Numbered from the stretch's first letter, positions 40,956 to 50,806 are shown. The stretch is 64,000 nucleotides of DNA from Candidatus Bathyarchaeia archaeon (GCA_038728085.1 JAVYUU010000002.1:223271-287270), one strand, 5' to 3'. The notes: generated by a model from the letters alone, not told the origin. Numbers and translations: made by a program.

Positions 40956-41513
40956 CTAGCCCACAGCTAAAACGCCTTCAAGAATTCTATCTTCAGGAAC
41001 ATTCAATTGCTTGGAAAGCCAACTCTTCAAAAGGGCTGTAGGTTTCGGAAGCTCCCCGCTATAGGTTATAATTTGATTATTCTTTAAAGCGTCCACCTGA
41101 AAAGCTTTCTCAGCCTCCTTATAAAGGAACGAAAGCGTCTGAGCTTGACAGGCTAATGTTTGAAAGTCCTCCCAATGCTTACATCGCAAAATAACAGGGG
41201 GCCCCCTTGCCTCAGCAACAACGTGGGCTTTCTGCGCTGGTGGCGTAGGTGCAGATCCTTTCGGTACCTCCACAGAGGTCTGCGAAGTTGACAGATAAGA
41301 GATTAAATTGGATATCTCATTTTGAAGGTTTGTAAGTCTGTCTTCAACGCTTTCTATTTTGCCGCTTAACTCACCAGCCTCTCCAAGTCTCTCGGTAATT
41401 TTTCCCAACTCGCTTATTAAACGGTCTAAATCCTTCTCATGCTCCCTCAAAACATTAATAATGAAATCTAGAGCTTCCAACGCATCATCCTTGGATGGAG
41501 GTTTCTTCGACAT
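40956..41513 (-). CDS. Coiled-coil protein of unknown function
   Basis: A 185-aa protein. Residues 10-75 are a coiled coil (A-L-D-F-I-I-N-V-L-R-E-H then heptads with L and I), a Pro/Ala linker follows, and a C-terminal domain of about 80 residues contains C-K-H-W-E-D-F and a small alpha/beta segment. It is not recognised. Single gene; transcription would start near 41513 in a region of 236 nt that also faces the B12 uptake operon. Confidence 0.55.
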   Translation of the reverse strand: MSKKPPSKDDALEALDFIINVLREHEKDLDRLISELGKITERLGEAGELSGKIESVEDRLTNLQNEISNLISYLSTSQTSVEVPKGSAPTPPAQKAHVVAEARGPPVILRCKHWEDFQTLACQAQTLSFLYKEAEKAFQVDALKNNQIITYSGELPKPTALLKSWLSKQLNVPEDRILEGVLAVG

Positions 41514-41716
41514 TATGTTTTTCCCCTATCCTTCTTCATCCTATCCAGTGTTGGTCTTTATAAATAAAGGTAGCGAATCCTCAAAATGTATCTATGTAAA
41601 TAGCCAAACATACGTATTACCAATAAAAACTCACATGCCGAAAGCATTTACCTTTCAGACACTTTGCTCAGCACTTTACTCAGCTTTGGATAGAATGTCT
41701 TTAGCGAATTGGTAAA

Positions 41717-41725
41717 TTTTATATA
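41717..41725 (+). promoter_or_regulatory. TATA box of the corrinoid uptake operon
   Basis: TTTTATATA lies 33-41 nt upstream of the GTG/ATG starts of the first BtuF-like gene, so the transcript would be nearly leaderless. No cobalamin riboswitch was seen, consistent with archaea. Confidence 0.45.
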
Positions 41726-41758
41726 GCTGGTCGGATAATCCATCCAAAAGTGATAAAC

Positions 41759-43213
41759 ATGCCGAAGGCATCAACAGTTGCACTTGTAATTTTGGCCATT
41801 TCCCTCGAGGTATTAGGGTTAGCTCTTACAAACAGGGTCTTTGCATTGTTTCCGGTAACTTTAACCGACGATATAGGGAGAACGGTAACCATCGAAAGTC
41901 CTCCTCAGAGGATAGTGTGCATAAGCCCTTCTACAACGGAGATAGCCTATGCTCTTGGATTGGGCGACAAAATCGTTGGAGTGGACGCGTATTCCGATTA
42001 TCCACATGAGGCTGTTTCTAAACAGCGGATAAGCAGTGCCTATAAACCCGATCCAGAGGAGGTTGCCGCTCTAAATCCGGATCTAGTAATCATGCATTCA
42101 TTTGTCGGTCCGGGAGACCCATGCGTAGACGCTATCGCAGCTTTGGGTGTCAAAGTTATCGCTACGAGACCTAAAAGTCTGAGTGGCATAATAAACGATA
42201 TCCTCCTTATAGGGAAGGCCACGGGAAAAATTGAAGAGGCTGAGGCGCTGGCTTCGAGGCTCAATAACACAATAAACCAGATTAGGAACAGAACAGGCAA
42301 TCTAACGGATAAGCCAAGAGTCTACATGGAGTTTTGGTATCCTCCACCATGGACTTTTGGTCCTAACACCTGGGGTGATGAAATAATAACGGTTGCCGGA
42401 GGCATCAATATTTTCGGTGATGCCCCAACGGATTATGTCAAGACAACTGATGAAGAGGTTATAGAAAGAAATCCTGAGGTTATAATAAGCCTCTATGGTG
42501 CGCAACACATACATTTTGCAACATTAGAGGACATGAGACAGCGGCCGGGTTGGGACAGTATAAAAGCGGTACAGAAAGGCAAGGTGTATTTGCTGGACGA
42601 GAACTTAATTACGAGGCCGGGACCTAGGATAGTTTTAGGTCTTGAGGCTGTGGCCAGATTCCTGCATCCAGAGTTATTCGGCGAATCAAACACGCTTGTC
42701 TTAAACACCACCATCTTAAGAAGATCCACACAAACGCTGAGCATCACGGAACTTGTTAAGGCAGATATAACCGTTTTCAAAGCATCCGGCAACGGAACCT
42801 TAATAGCAACAGCCACCTCCGAGGGCCCCTCTCCTCCAAGTGGACTTAAACTTGTTGGAGGCTACCTCAAAATTGAATGTAGCACGCCTGAGGGGTTAAC
42901 ATTTGTTCTAAGGATTCATTACAGTGAAAGCGAGGTGGCTAATTTGGGAGTCGATGAGAAAACTTTGAGGATTTACTATTGGAGCGATGACCATGAGAAG
43001 TGGCTTCCCTTGGATTGTTGGATGAATAGCCAAGCGAATTGTGTCGAAGCACTTGTCACCCATACGTCAACTTTTGCTCTTATGGGTGAAAGCCCACCGC
43101 CGGTGTGGCAGACTCCCATTGAATTATGGCTCGTAATCGCCACCGTAACGGTTATAGCATTGATCACCATGAGCTTGACCTATTTGGTATGCAAAAGGCG
43201 GCTAAGGAAATGA
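41759..43213 (+). CDS. btuF: BtuF-like corrinoid-binding protein, first tandem copy, membrane-anchored
   Basis: A 484-aa lipo-independent periplasmic-binding-type protein. After a signal peptide (about 1-28) there is a cobalamin/Fe-siderophore-type binding domain (30-310: P-Q-R-I-V-C-I-S-P-S-T-T-E-I, G-L-G-D-K-I-V-G-V-D-A-Y-S-D-Y). A beta domain of about 140 residues (ending F-A-L-M-G) and a single C-terminal transmembrane helix with a basic tail follow, which anchors it to the surface. ATG 41759 is preferred; GTG 41750 is possible. Followed by a paralogue with overlapping start. Confidence 0.85.
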   Translation: MPKASTVALVILAISLEVLGLALTNRVFALFPVTLTDDIGRTVTIESPPQRIVCISPSTTEIAYALGLGDKIVGVDAYSDYPHEAVSKQRISSAYKPDPEEVAALNPDLVIMHSFVGPGDPCVDAIAALGVKVIATRPKSLSGIINDILLIGKATGKIEEAEALASRLNNTINQIRNRTGNLTDKPRVYMEFWYPPPWTFGPNTWGDEIITVAGGINIFGDAPTDYVKTTDEEVIERNPEVIISLYGAQHIHFATLEDMRQRPGWDSIKAVQKGKVYLLDENLITRPGPRIVLGLEAVARFLHPELFGESNTLVLNTTILRRSTQTLSITELVKADITVFKASGNGTLIATATSEGPSPPSGLKLVGGYLKIECSTPEGLTFVLRIHYSESEVANLGVDEKTLRIYYWSDDHEKWLPLDCWMNSQANCVEALVTHTSTFALMGESPPPVWQTPIELWLVIATVTVIALITMSLTYLVCKRRLRK

Positions 43214-44685
43214 TGAAGCTGAAACTGTTTAGAGATGCTAAACCCACGAAAGCATTGGGAATCTTGACGGCTCTAACCATTCTTGCCGGATTATTTGCAT
43301 TTAGAAATGCTCCCGTAAATGCCGGTTTCCCAGTAACAGTGATTGATGATTTAGGAAGGACCGTCACCATCCCGAATGCCCCTACAAGGATAGTTTGCGT
43401 ATCGCCAGGTGTTACCGAAATTGTCTATGCTCTAGGTTTGGGCGATAAAGTCGTCGGTGTCGATATATACTCAGACTATCCGCCTGAAGTCATTTCCAAA
43501 CGAAGGATAAGAGACATTTACACTCCAGATCCTGACGAAATCGCCGCCTTGAATCCTGACGTAGTGATTATATATTCGTTCTTCGGTCCGGGTGATCCGA
43601 ACGTGGAGAACCTTGAGAGGCTGGGAGTTCCGCTTATAGTGACATGCCCAACATCATTTGACGACGTTTTTAGGGACATATTGTTGATTGGCAACGCCAC
43701 AGGCAGACGCGTCGAAGCAGGGGCGTTGACCAACACCTTGAAGGAGAGAGTAAAACGTATAAGGGATTTAACTTGCAATGTAACCAGGAAGCCGAAAGTT
43801 TATTTTGAAATTTGGTATCCGCCAATCTACACTGTTGGGCCGGGTTCTTGGCCCCATCACCTCATTGAAATTGCTGGAGGAATAAACATCTTTGGCAATG
43901 CTTCAACAAGCTGGGTTAACCCTGTTGAAGAAGAGGTTATCGTAGCGAAACCCGACATCATAATAACTATTCGGGGGATGCCTGGCTACCATGAAACCCT
44001 AGAGACCATAAAGATGAGGGGAGCTGGTTGGGAGGAGATCCCGGCAATAAAAAACGGTAAGGTTTACTCCCTTGACGAGTCGTTAGTTGGAAGGCCTGGA
44101 CCGAGGCTGGTTGATGGTTTGGAGATTATGGCGGGTATTTTACACCCTGAACTGTTTAATGTTGCGGCTACGTGGACTCTTGATCTGAATACTGCGGAGT
44201 TGCGATTTTCAACTCAAAAACTGACATTGCAGGCTTTGGTTAGGGCGGACATTGAGGTGTTAAAGGCTGCGAATAATGGAAGCTTGGTTGTTTCCGCGTT
44301 ACTTAGTGGTCCAGAGGTGCCCAAAACCCTTAAGCTTGTGGGGAAGTATCTGAAGATCGAGTGTGGTGTGCCTTCGGGACTCGTGTTTACCCTAAAGGTG
44401 TACTATAGCAAAAGCGAGTTGAACAATCTTGGAGTCAGTGAGGAATCATTGAAGATATATTACTGGAGCGAGGAGAGGGCTGAATGGCTTCCCCTTGAAA
44501 GTATTGTAAACCGGGATGAAGGTTACGTCAAAGCCGTTGTTGACCATCTAACTTACTTCGCTCTAATGGGTGAGGCTCAACCAAACGTTTTGGAAACACC
44601 CATTCCCTTGTGGGTTGTTTTGATTGTTGTGGGAGTTTTATCGCTTATATGTGTTGTCATCTACATAGCTGCAAGGAAACATTAA
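43210..44685 (+). CDS. btuF: BtuF-like corrinoid-binding protein, second tandem copy, membrane-anchored
   Basis: A 491-aa paralogue with the same layout: signal peptide, binding domain (R-I-V-C-V-S-P-G-V-T-E-I-V-Y-A-L-G-L-G-D-K-V-V-G-V-D), beta domain ending F-A-L-M-G, C-terminal membrane anchor. ATG at 43210 overlaps the stop of copy 1 (ATGA); the longer frame's 28 residues are in the previous gene. Side-by-side copies probably arose by tandem duplication and may bind different corrinoids. Confidence 0.85.
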   Translation: MMKLKLFRDAKPTKALGILTALTILAGLFAFRNAPVNAGFPVTVIDDLGRTVTIPNAPTRIVCVSPGVTEIVYALGLGDKVVGVDIYSDYPPEVISKRRIRDIYTPDPDEIAALNPDVVIIYSFFGPGDPNVENLERLGVPLIVTCPTSFDDVFRDILLIGNATGRRVEAGALTNTLKERVKRIRDLTCNVTRKPKVYFEIWYPPIYTVGPGSWPHHLIEIAGGINIFGNASTSWVNPVEEEVIVAKPDIIITIRGMPGYHETLETIKMRGAGWEEIPAIKNGKVYSLDESLVGRPGPRLVDGLEIMAGILHPELFNVAATWTLDLNTAELRFSTQKLTLQALVRADIEVLKAANNGSLVVSALLSGPEVPKTLKLVGKYLKIECGVPSGLVFTLKVYYSKSELNNLGVSEESLKIYYWSEERAEWLPLESIVNRDEGYVKAVVDHLTYFALMGEAQPNVLETPIPLWVVLIVVGVLSLICVVIYIAARKH

Positions 44686-44707
44686 CGGACTAGGTGTCTA
44701 AGTAGTC

Positions 44708-45781
44708 ATGGAAAGTTCACGTGTGGAGATAGCCTATCTAAAAAGGTTTGCCAAGTGGTCGCTTATTCTGGCTGTTTTATCCGTGATTCTGCTCTTTTCT
44801 ATGGGAGTCGCAACGGCAATAGGACCCATGTCCATACCCTTTGATAAAGCTCTGAAGATAATTCTACATCAAATCCCACTAATTGACAATTTTGTGCCCG
44901 TTGACTGGGGAAGTCTAGAGGAATCCGTTATAGTACAGTTAAGGCTTCCAAGAGTTCTTTCCGCCGTGGTTGTTGGCGTTGCACTGTCAATAGCTGGTGT
45001 TGCCTTCCAGTGCCTTTTCAGAAACCCCATGGCGGATCCATATGTGCTCGGCGTGGCTTCGGGAGCCGGTTTTGGAGCAGCCTTAGCCATGATTTTGAGG
45101 CTTGGCTTCAGCGTATTTGGAGCGGTGTATGCTATCCCACTGATGGCTTCTATAGGCGCGATATCCACAGTTTTCTTGGTGTACGGCATCGCCAGAACAG
45201 GTACAGAGCTACCTGTCCTGAGACTTTTGCTTGCAGGCATAGCTGTCAGCAGTTTCTTTTCAGCCTTGATTTCGGTGATGATGGCTCTCGCAGGGGAGGA
45301 CCTCCATGTGGTTTATATGTGGCTTCTTGGAGGTTTTTCGCTGAGCAGATGGGAGTACTTGTATGTGGCTGTTCCAACGGTTATCATGGGCTTCATAATC
45401 CTCTACGCATTTGCAAGGGACTTTAATATAATACTTCTAGGTGAGGAGCAGGCTAAACAGCTTGGAGTCGAGGTTGAAAAAGTCAAAAAGTCAGTCTTAA
45501 TAATAGCTTCCATAATCACGGCCGTTGCCGTTTCAATAAGTGGGATAATAGGCTTTATCGGGTTAATAGTCCCCCATATAATGAGAATTCTAGTGGGGCC
45601 TGACCACAGAATACTTTTGCCGTCATCGGCTTTGGCCGGAGCCTCTATACTGGTGCTCTGCGACACTGTGGCGAGAAGCATAATTAGGCCTATAGCTCTT
45701 CCAACCGGAATAATTACGACAATGCTAGGCTGTCCCTTCTTCATATACCTGCTCAAGAGATCTGGAAAAATCAGGATTTAG
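44708..45781 (+). CDS. btuC: Corrinoid ABC transporter permease
   Basis: A 357-aa BtuC/FecCD permease with about ten transmembrane helices. L-R-L-P-R-V-L-S-A-V-V-V-G (start of the conserved core), the N-P-M-A-D-P-Y-V-L-G-V-A-S-G-A segment and G-x-I-G-F-I-G-L-I-V-P-H near the C-terminus are diagnostic. It follows the two binding proteins after 22 nt and precedes the ATPase by 10 nt. Confidence 0.93.
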   Translation: MESSRVEIAYLKRFAKWSLILAVLSVILLFSMGVATAIGPMSIPFDKALKIILHQIPLIDNFVPVDWGSLEESVIVQLRLPRVLSAVVVGVALSIAGVAFQCLFRNPMADPYVLGVASGAGFGAALAMILRLGFSVFGAVYAIPLMASIGAISTVFLVYGIARTGTELPVLRLLLAGIAVSSFFSALISVMMALAGEDLHVVYMWLLGGFSLSRWEYLYVAVPTVIMGFIILYAFARDFNIILLGEEQAKQLGVEVEKVKKSVLIIASIITAVAVSISGIIGFIGLIVPHIMRILVGPDHRILLPSSALAGASILVLCDTVARSIIRPIALPTGIITTMLGCPFFIYLLKRSGKIRI

Positions 45782-45791
45782 GTGGCGAACC

Positions 45792-47045
45792 TTGGTTCTT
45801 CTGAAGGTTTGTGGCGTTGACTGCTATTATGGTTCGGTTAAGGTTCTGGAAAATGTTAGCTTTTCAGTTGACTCTGGAGAGCTTGTGGGACTCCTAGGCC
45901 CAAACGGTTCTGGGAAGACAACACTTTTGAGGGCAATAAGCCGAACATTAAAGCCCAAGGTTGGAACTGTTCTCCTGAACGAGGCGGACATTTTCAGCAT
46001 GAAAAGCTCCGAGGTAGCCAAGAGGCTGGCAGTGGTGCCCCAAAGCGCAAGCCTAGAATTTGAATTTACGGCTCTCGATCTTGTGTTGATGGGTCGCCAT
46101 CCACACATGGGAAGGTTTGAAAGGGAAGATCAAACGGATCTGGAAATAGCCAAGGAGGCTATGATGCTCACTAACACGTGGCATTTGGCTGAAAAGCCAA
46201 TAAACGAGCTAAGCGGCGGAGAAAGACAGCTAGTTATGATTGCAAGGGCCCTTGCACAAAGGCCTAAAGTGCTCCTCCTCGATGAGCCAACCTCCCACTT
46301 GGACATAAATAACCAGATTGGGATCATGGATCTGCTTAAGAAAATATGCTTAGAAAAGAACATAGCCGCATTGGCAGTCTTCCACGACTTCAATCTAGCC
46401 GCAAGATACTGCGACTCCCTCATCCTACTCCACAAAGGAAAAATTTTTGCTATAGGGAAAGTTGAAGAAGTCCTAACGGAGGAAAACTTGCAGAAAGTCT
46501 TTAATGTAGAGGTTATAGTTAGACGCCACCCAATAACTAACTCACTATACATAGTTCCCGTTTCGCCACTACAGGAGACGAAAACATCGCCTAAAAACCT
46601 AAGGATTCACGTGATTTGCGGTGGCGGAACAGGCACCCCCCTACTTAAACTTCTTTACAGAAACGGCTATTACATAACCGCCGGAGTCCTAAACCTTTTA
46701 GACAGCGACTATGAAGAATGTATGTTGCTTAAAATCCCAACGGTGAGTGAAGCACCCTTTTCACCCATCACAGAGGAAAATCACGAAAAGAACTTGAGAA
46801 TGATAGATCAAGCAGATATTGTGATACTGAGCAATGTATGCTTCGGAAAGGGCAACATAAAAAATCTTGAAGCAGCCCTCTATGCTGTTGAAAAGGGGAA
46901 GAAGGTTGCTGTTGTTGATGAAACGCCAATCCACCAGAGAGACTTCACGGGAGGCATAGCTGAAAAGCTATATGCAATGCTCAAAGAGAGAGGCGCCATA
47001 GTAGTGAAAAACTGTTATGAAATCCAACAATACTTGAAAAACTAG
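45792..47045 (+). CDS. btuD: Corrinoid ABC transporter ATPase with a fused C-terminal domain
   Basis: A 417-aa protein. Residues 1-250 are a standard ATPase: Walker A G-P-N-G-S-G-K-T-T at 36-44, signature L-S-G-G-E-R-Q, Walker B L-L-L-D-E-P-T. Residues about 262-417 form an extra Rossmann-like domain (G-G-G-T-G-T-P-L-L-K-L at about 275-285; V-D-E-T-P-I-H-Q-R later). The addition may sense or process corrinoid. Starts at TTG after AGGTGG. Similar fusions occur in other archaeal corrinoid transporters, as I recall. Confidence 0.85.
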   Translation: MVLLKVCGVDCYYGSVKVLENVSFSVDSGELVGLLGPNGSGKTTLLRAISRTLKPKVGTVLLNEADIFSMKSSEVAKRLAVVPQSASLEFEFTALDLVLMGRHPHMGRFEREDQTDLEIAKEAMMLTNTWHLAEKPINELSGGERQLVMIARALAQRPKVLLLDEPTSHLDINNQIGIMDLLKKICLEKNIAALAVFHDFNLAARYCDSLILLHKGKIFAIGKVEEVLTEENLQKVFNVEVIVRRHPITNSLYIVPVSPLQETKTSPKNLRIHVICGGGTGTPLLKLLYRNGYYITAGVLNLLDSDYEECMLLKIPTVSEAPFSPITEENHEKNLRMIDQADIVILSNVCFGKGNIKNLEAALYAVEKGKKVAVVDETPIHQRDFTGGIAEKLYAMLKERGAIVVKNCYEIQQYLKN

Positions 47046-47076
47046 AAAACATGATTCAACCTTGAAGGGTGATTAC

Positions 47077-48168
47077 TTGAGCGACATAATTTTCGTCCAC
47101 GATAGGGAAATGGGAAAAGCGTTCATCGAACGGTTGCTGGGCAAAAAGCCTATATTCACATGCGTGATAGGGATAACTGAAACTGCAAAGATTCCGGGAA
47201 TATCCGCTGCCGGAAAGAATCCCGAATTAACCTATTACACGCCTCCAGCGGACGTTGAACTTCTTATGCTTGGAAAATGCAAATGCATACAAGGAGTCCC
47301 AGTAACCCCAGAGGGCATACCAACTCCGGCTTTAATAACAAGAGCAGCGCTTAAACTGGCTGATATACCAACCGTCATTGTAAGTGGCGGATTAAAGGTT
47401 AAGCCTCAAGTGCCCTTCGTGGACCTTGGCGGCAGCCCCGGAAGAGACATAAGAAGCGGACGTGCAGTAGACTATGTTGAAGATGTTTTGGAAAAGGCCA
47501 TGATGCTTGGAGAGAACTTGGCTAAGACCGTAGACTACCTTGTTGTGGGTGAAAGCGTGCCTGGCGGAACAACAACAGCCTTGGCTGTTTTGTTAGCCAT
47601 GGGCATAAACGCCGAGGGGAAAGTTAGCAGCAGCATGCCAAGCAATCCTCACAGGCTTAAAATTGAAACAGCCAGGACCGGTTTGAAGGCCTCCGGTGTA
47701 GAGTTTGGAGCATTAGCCAACAACCCTATGAAGGCTGTTTCATGTGTTGGAGATCCCATGATGCCAGCCTTCGCTGGAATAGTCATGGGCGCCGCCGATA
47801 GGATTCCGGTTCTAATGGCTGGGGGCACCCAAATGAGCGCCATACTTGCCATTGTCAAAGCGTTGAAACCCGAGGTTTTGGATAATGTGGCTATAGGGAC
47901 TACAAGATGGATAATCCTGGATAAAGAGGCAGACCTCCCAGGATTAGTCCAGCAAATCGCCGACGTCCCAGTTTTAGCCATAAACCTCAATTTCAGCTCA
48001 TCAAAGTTTAATGGCTTAAGAGCCTACGAAGCTGGAGCTGTTAAAGAGGGCGTTGGCGCGGGAGGCGCTTGCATAGCTGCGATTCTGAAGTCTGGAGGCG
48101 CAGTATCGACGGACAAAATCTTTATTGAGGTTGAAAAAGCATATAGCAGCCTGTGCAGTGACTTCTAA
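47077..48168 (+). CDS. cobT: Nicotinate-nucleotide:base phosphoribosyltransferase, archaeal CobT
   Basis: A 363-aa enzyme of the archaeal CobT family that makes the alpha-ribazole phosphate for the lower ligand. G-I-S-A-A-G, the G-E-S-V-P-G-G-T-T-T-A motif and G-A-G-G-A-C-I are typical. I choose TTG 47077 (after GGGTGAT) over 47062. It overlaps CobS by 1 nt, so activation of the base and assembly of the nucleotide loop are coupled. Confidence 0.9.
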   Translation: MSDIIFVHDREMGKAFIERLLGKKPIFTCVIGITETAKIPGISAAGKNPELTYYTPPADVELLMLGKCKCIQGVPVTPEGIPTPALITRAALKLADIPTVIVSGGLKVKPQVPFVDLGGSPGRDIRSGRAVDYVEDVLEKAMMLGENLAKTVDYLVVGESVPGGTTTALAVLLAMGINAEGKVSSSMPSNPHRLKIETARTGLKASGVEFGALANNPMKAVSCVGDPMMPAFAGIVMGAADRIPVLMAGGTQMSAILAIVKALKPEVLDNVAIGTTRWIILDKEADLPGLVQQIADVPVLAINLNFSSSKFNGLRAYEAGAVKEGVGAGGACIAAILKSGGAVSTDKIFIEVEKAYSSLCSDF

Positions 48169-48926
48169 TGACTAGGAAAATTAGGAACCTAATCGCGTTC
48201 CTAACGATTTTTCCCGTAGGCATGACTGAGGACTGTCTCGTTGACGCCGCAGACCTTATGTACCTTTTCCCAGCGGTTGGAGCGCTCATAGGATTCATAG
48301 CGGGACTGTTCACCTTTGCTTTCATGCATGTTCTGCCAAGCCTCGTGGTTGGCGCCATATCCTGCGGCTTCATCCTTTTACTGACGGGCCTTCACCACAT
48401 GGATGGACTTTTGGACTTCGGAGATGGGTTGATGTGCCACGGTTTACCGGAGAGGAAAATTGAGGCTATGCATGACAAGCAAACGGGAACTGGTGGCTTC
48501 ATGTTAGGTTCAATAACTGTTCTGATAACAGCTCTCTGCATTTCCCAGCTGGATACACGTATCGTTCTCCAAGGTTTAACAATGGCTGAGGCTTTCGCCA
48601 AACTCTCCATGGTTATACTTGCATGGAGCGGCAGGTCAGCCCATGAAGGAATGAACACCTACTTCATCAACGCCATGCATAGAAGCCCTAGAAAGCTCCG
48701 ATTAGCCATTTCCTTAGCGATTTCACTTACAATAGCCTTAATCTGCCTTAAAACCGCCGGCTTAATTGTTTTAGGCGCAAGCCTAGTCACAGCGCTCGTC
48801 ATACTCAAGGTTTCAAACCGCCATTTTAATGGAATAACAGGCGACGTAATGGGAGCATCAAACGAGTTGACTCGCATGGCCTCTCTACTCGTCATTCTAG
48901 TGTTAAAATCAACGGGCTACATTTAG
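48168..48926 (+). CDS. cobS: Cobalamin synthase CobS, intact copy
   Basis: A 252-aa polytopic membrane enzyme that joins adenosyl-GDP-cobinamide with alpha-ribazole phosphate. The conserved acidic motif D79-G-L-L-D83-F-G-D86 (from H-M-D-G-L-L-D) and a second Asp (D103 in M-H-D-K) are kept. Starts at ATG overlapping CobT. The paralogue at 54446 has lost two of these acidic residues. Confidence 0.92.
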   Translation: MTRKIRNLIAFLTIFPVGMTEDCLVDAADLMYLFPAVGALIGFIAGLFTFAFMHVLPSLVVGAISCGFILLLTGLHHMDGLLDFGDGLMCHGLPERKIEAMHDKQTGTGGFMLGSITVLITALCISQLDTRIVLQGLTMAEAFAKLSMVILAWSGRSAHEGMNTYFINAMHRSPRKLRLAISLAISLTIALICLKTAGLIVLGASLVTALVILKVSNRHFNGITGDVMGASNELTRMASLLVILVLKSTGYI

Positions 48927-48940
48927 GGGGAGAACAAAAA

Positions 48941-49594
48941 ATGAGGGCAGCAGTTTCCTGGAGTGGTGGGAAAGAAAGTTGCCTAGCCATGTTTAAGGCT
49001 CTTCAAACTGGAGTGGAGGTTTCCCATCTTCTAACTTTCGTGTCAAAGGGTCGTTGCATGTCCCACGGTCTCCGCGCAGACCTCATTCTAGCCCAGTCAA
49101 AGGCCTTGGACATACCTCTTATCCAGAAGGAGGTTACATGGGAAACTTACGGTGAGGGTTTTAGGGAGGCCCTCAGCGAGTTTAAGAAGGCCGGAGTTGA
49201 AAACCTTGTCCTGGGCGATATTCTTGAAATACCAGCACATGAAGGCTGGGTTGACAATGTCTGTAGGGATTTTGGCGTCAAGCCTATAAAACCCTTATGG
49301 CACATGGACCCGGTAAAGGTGCTCAGCGAGTTTGTCGCCAAGGGCTTTGAAGCCATCCTCGTCAAGGCAAGGGCAGACATATTTGATGAAAGCTGGATTG
49401 GACGGAAAATGGACTGGAACTTCATTAAAGACATAACTCGACTGGAAAATGTCAACCCATGCGGGGAGCTAGGTGAATATCACACCTTCGTCTACAACGG
49501 ACCTATATTCAAGAAGCCCATTAAAGTAGTGAATTTTGAGAAAAAACGCGTTGACAATTACTGGTTTCTAGACATAACAGCCTTCCATCTCTAA
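48941..49594 (+). CDS. PP-loop ATPase (Dph6/DUF71 family)
   Basis: A 217-aa adenine nucleotide alpha hydrolase. S-W-S-G-G-K-E-S-C is the PP-loop, E-V-T-W-E-T-Y-G-E-G-F and N-P-C-G-E-L-G-E-Y-H-T are family hallmarks. The family includes diphthine-ammonia ligase; the window has dph5, but the gene sits in the B12 operon 14 nt after CobS, so it could instead act on a corrinoid side chain. Either role is plausible. Confidence 0.8.
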   Translation: MRAAVSWSGGKESCLAMFKALQTGVEVSHLLTFVSKGRCMSHGLRADLILAQSKALDIPLIQKEVTWETYGEGFREALSEFKKAGVENLVLGDILEIPAHEGWVDNVCRDFGVKPIKPLWHMDPVKVLSEFVAKGFEAILVKARADIFDESWIGRKMDWNFIKDITRLENVNPCGELGEYHTFVYNGPIFKKPIKVVNFEKKRVDNYWFLDITAFHL

Positions 49595-49651
49595 AACTGT
49601 CCTAGCCAAAGCTTTATACACGTTGCACGTAGAATTCCATAGTGCCTCCCA

Positions 49652-50806
49652 ATGGAATCTACAAAAATATGCATAGTCACACACCTTTTTCTGCCCCATG
49701 TGGGCGGCATAGAGAAGGTAGCTTATGAACAAGGCAAACGACTGCTTCAGAGAGGCTTCAAAGTCCTGGTTCTCACAAGCGACATAGCCGGACAAAAAAA
49801 CTACGTTTACGATGGAATAAATGTTCATTGCTACTCGGCTCTAAAAGTAGGGTTTGGGGAGGGAATCCCCTATATCATTCCAAAACCAGATAGCTACAGA
49901 ACTTTTCTAAAGTGTATTAGAAATAGCGACCTAATCCATGTACATGGACACCCCTACATGTCATCCTATTTAGCCGCAAAAATTGCTAAGAAATATTCGA
50001 AACCTGTCGTGTTAACCCAGCATAACACGTTCATAGAGTATGGAGGCCTTTGGGACTTCGCTGAAAAACTAAATGACCTCCTGATTGGCAAAGGAGTTTT
50101 GCATAGTTCTGACAAGATAATCACAGTGAGCAAAGCCACCCTAAACTACATTTTAAGTTTAGGCGCAGACCCGAACAAAGCCGAGGTCCTCTACAATGGA
50201 GTCGACATAAAACGTTTCAGACCGTTCATGGGCAAAAGAGACGCAAAAAGGCAGCTGAACTTTCCACAGGACTCTTTTGTAGTCTTAACTGTTAGACGTC
50301 TTGTATACAAAAATGGCATAGACATTCTCCTTGAAAGCGCTAAACTTGCCGTGAAGAAAAATCCGAAAATACTTTTCCTCGTTGCAGGAGGAGGGCCCGA
50401 CTTCCAAAGAATAAGTTTAAAGATAAGGGAGTTAGGCCTTAAAGAAAACTTTAAGCTGCTCGGTTTTATTCCAGACGACCATCTTCCACTCTATTATAAC
50501 GCCTCCGACGCATTTGTTCTACCCTCAAAGTCTGGGGAGGGCATGCCCCTTGTTCTGCTTGAGGCCATGGCCTGCGGTCTTCCAGTTGTAGCCACCAACG
50601 TAGGAGGAGTGCCCGAAATTATCGACAAAAGCTGGGGCAGAGTGGTGCCGCCAAGTGACGCTGAAGCCCTTGCCGATGCAATATTGGATTTCTCTTATAC
50701 AGATACTTCGCATCTCAGTGAGGAACTCAGGAAGGTGGTTGTGCAAAGGTACAGTTGGGAGGCGAACGTAGAAAGGCTGATTGAGATTTACGAAGAGTTT
50801 ATTTAG
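49652..50806 (+). CDS. GT4-type glycosyltransferase
   Basis: A 384-aa retaining glycosyltransferase with a GT-B fold. P-H-V-G-G-I-E-K-V-A-Y-E-Q near the N-terminus, the E-G-M-P-L-V-L-L-E-A-M-A-C-G motif and V-V-A-T-N-V-G-G-V-P-E near the C-terminus are typical. Starts at ATG; a separate unit from the upstream B12 genes (57 nt gap). Probably adds a sugar to a lipid or N-glycan. Confidence 0.9.
   Translation: MESTKICIVTHLFLPHVGGIEKVAYEQGKRLLQRGFKVLVLTSDIAGQKNYVYDGINVHCYSALKVGFGEGIPYIIPKPDSYRTFLKCIRNSDLIHVHGHPYMSSYLAAKIAKKYSKPVVLTQHNTFIEYGGLWDFAEKLNDLLIGKGVLHSSDKIITVSKATLNYILSLGADPNKAEVLYNGVDIKRFRPFMGKRDAKRQLNFPQDSFVVLTVRRLVYKNGIDILLESAKLAVKKNPKILFLVAGGGPDFQRISLKIRELGLKENFKLLGFIPDDHLPLYYNASDAFVLPSKSGEGMPLVLLEAMACGLPVVATNVGGVPEIIDKSWGRVVPPSDAEALADAILDFSYTDTSHLSEELRKVVVQRYSWEANVERLIEIYEEFI

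Noticed and set aside
41514..41749. Cobalamin riboswitch upstream of the BtuF genes
   Set aside because: No B12-box-like sequence or matching fold was seen and archaea are not known to use this switch; a plain TATA box lies in the expected place.
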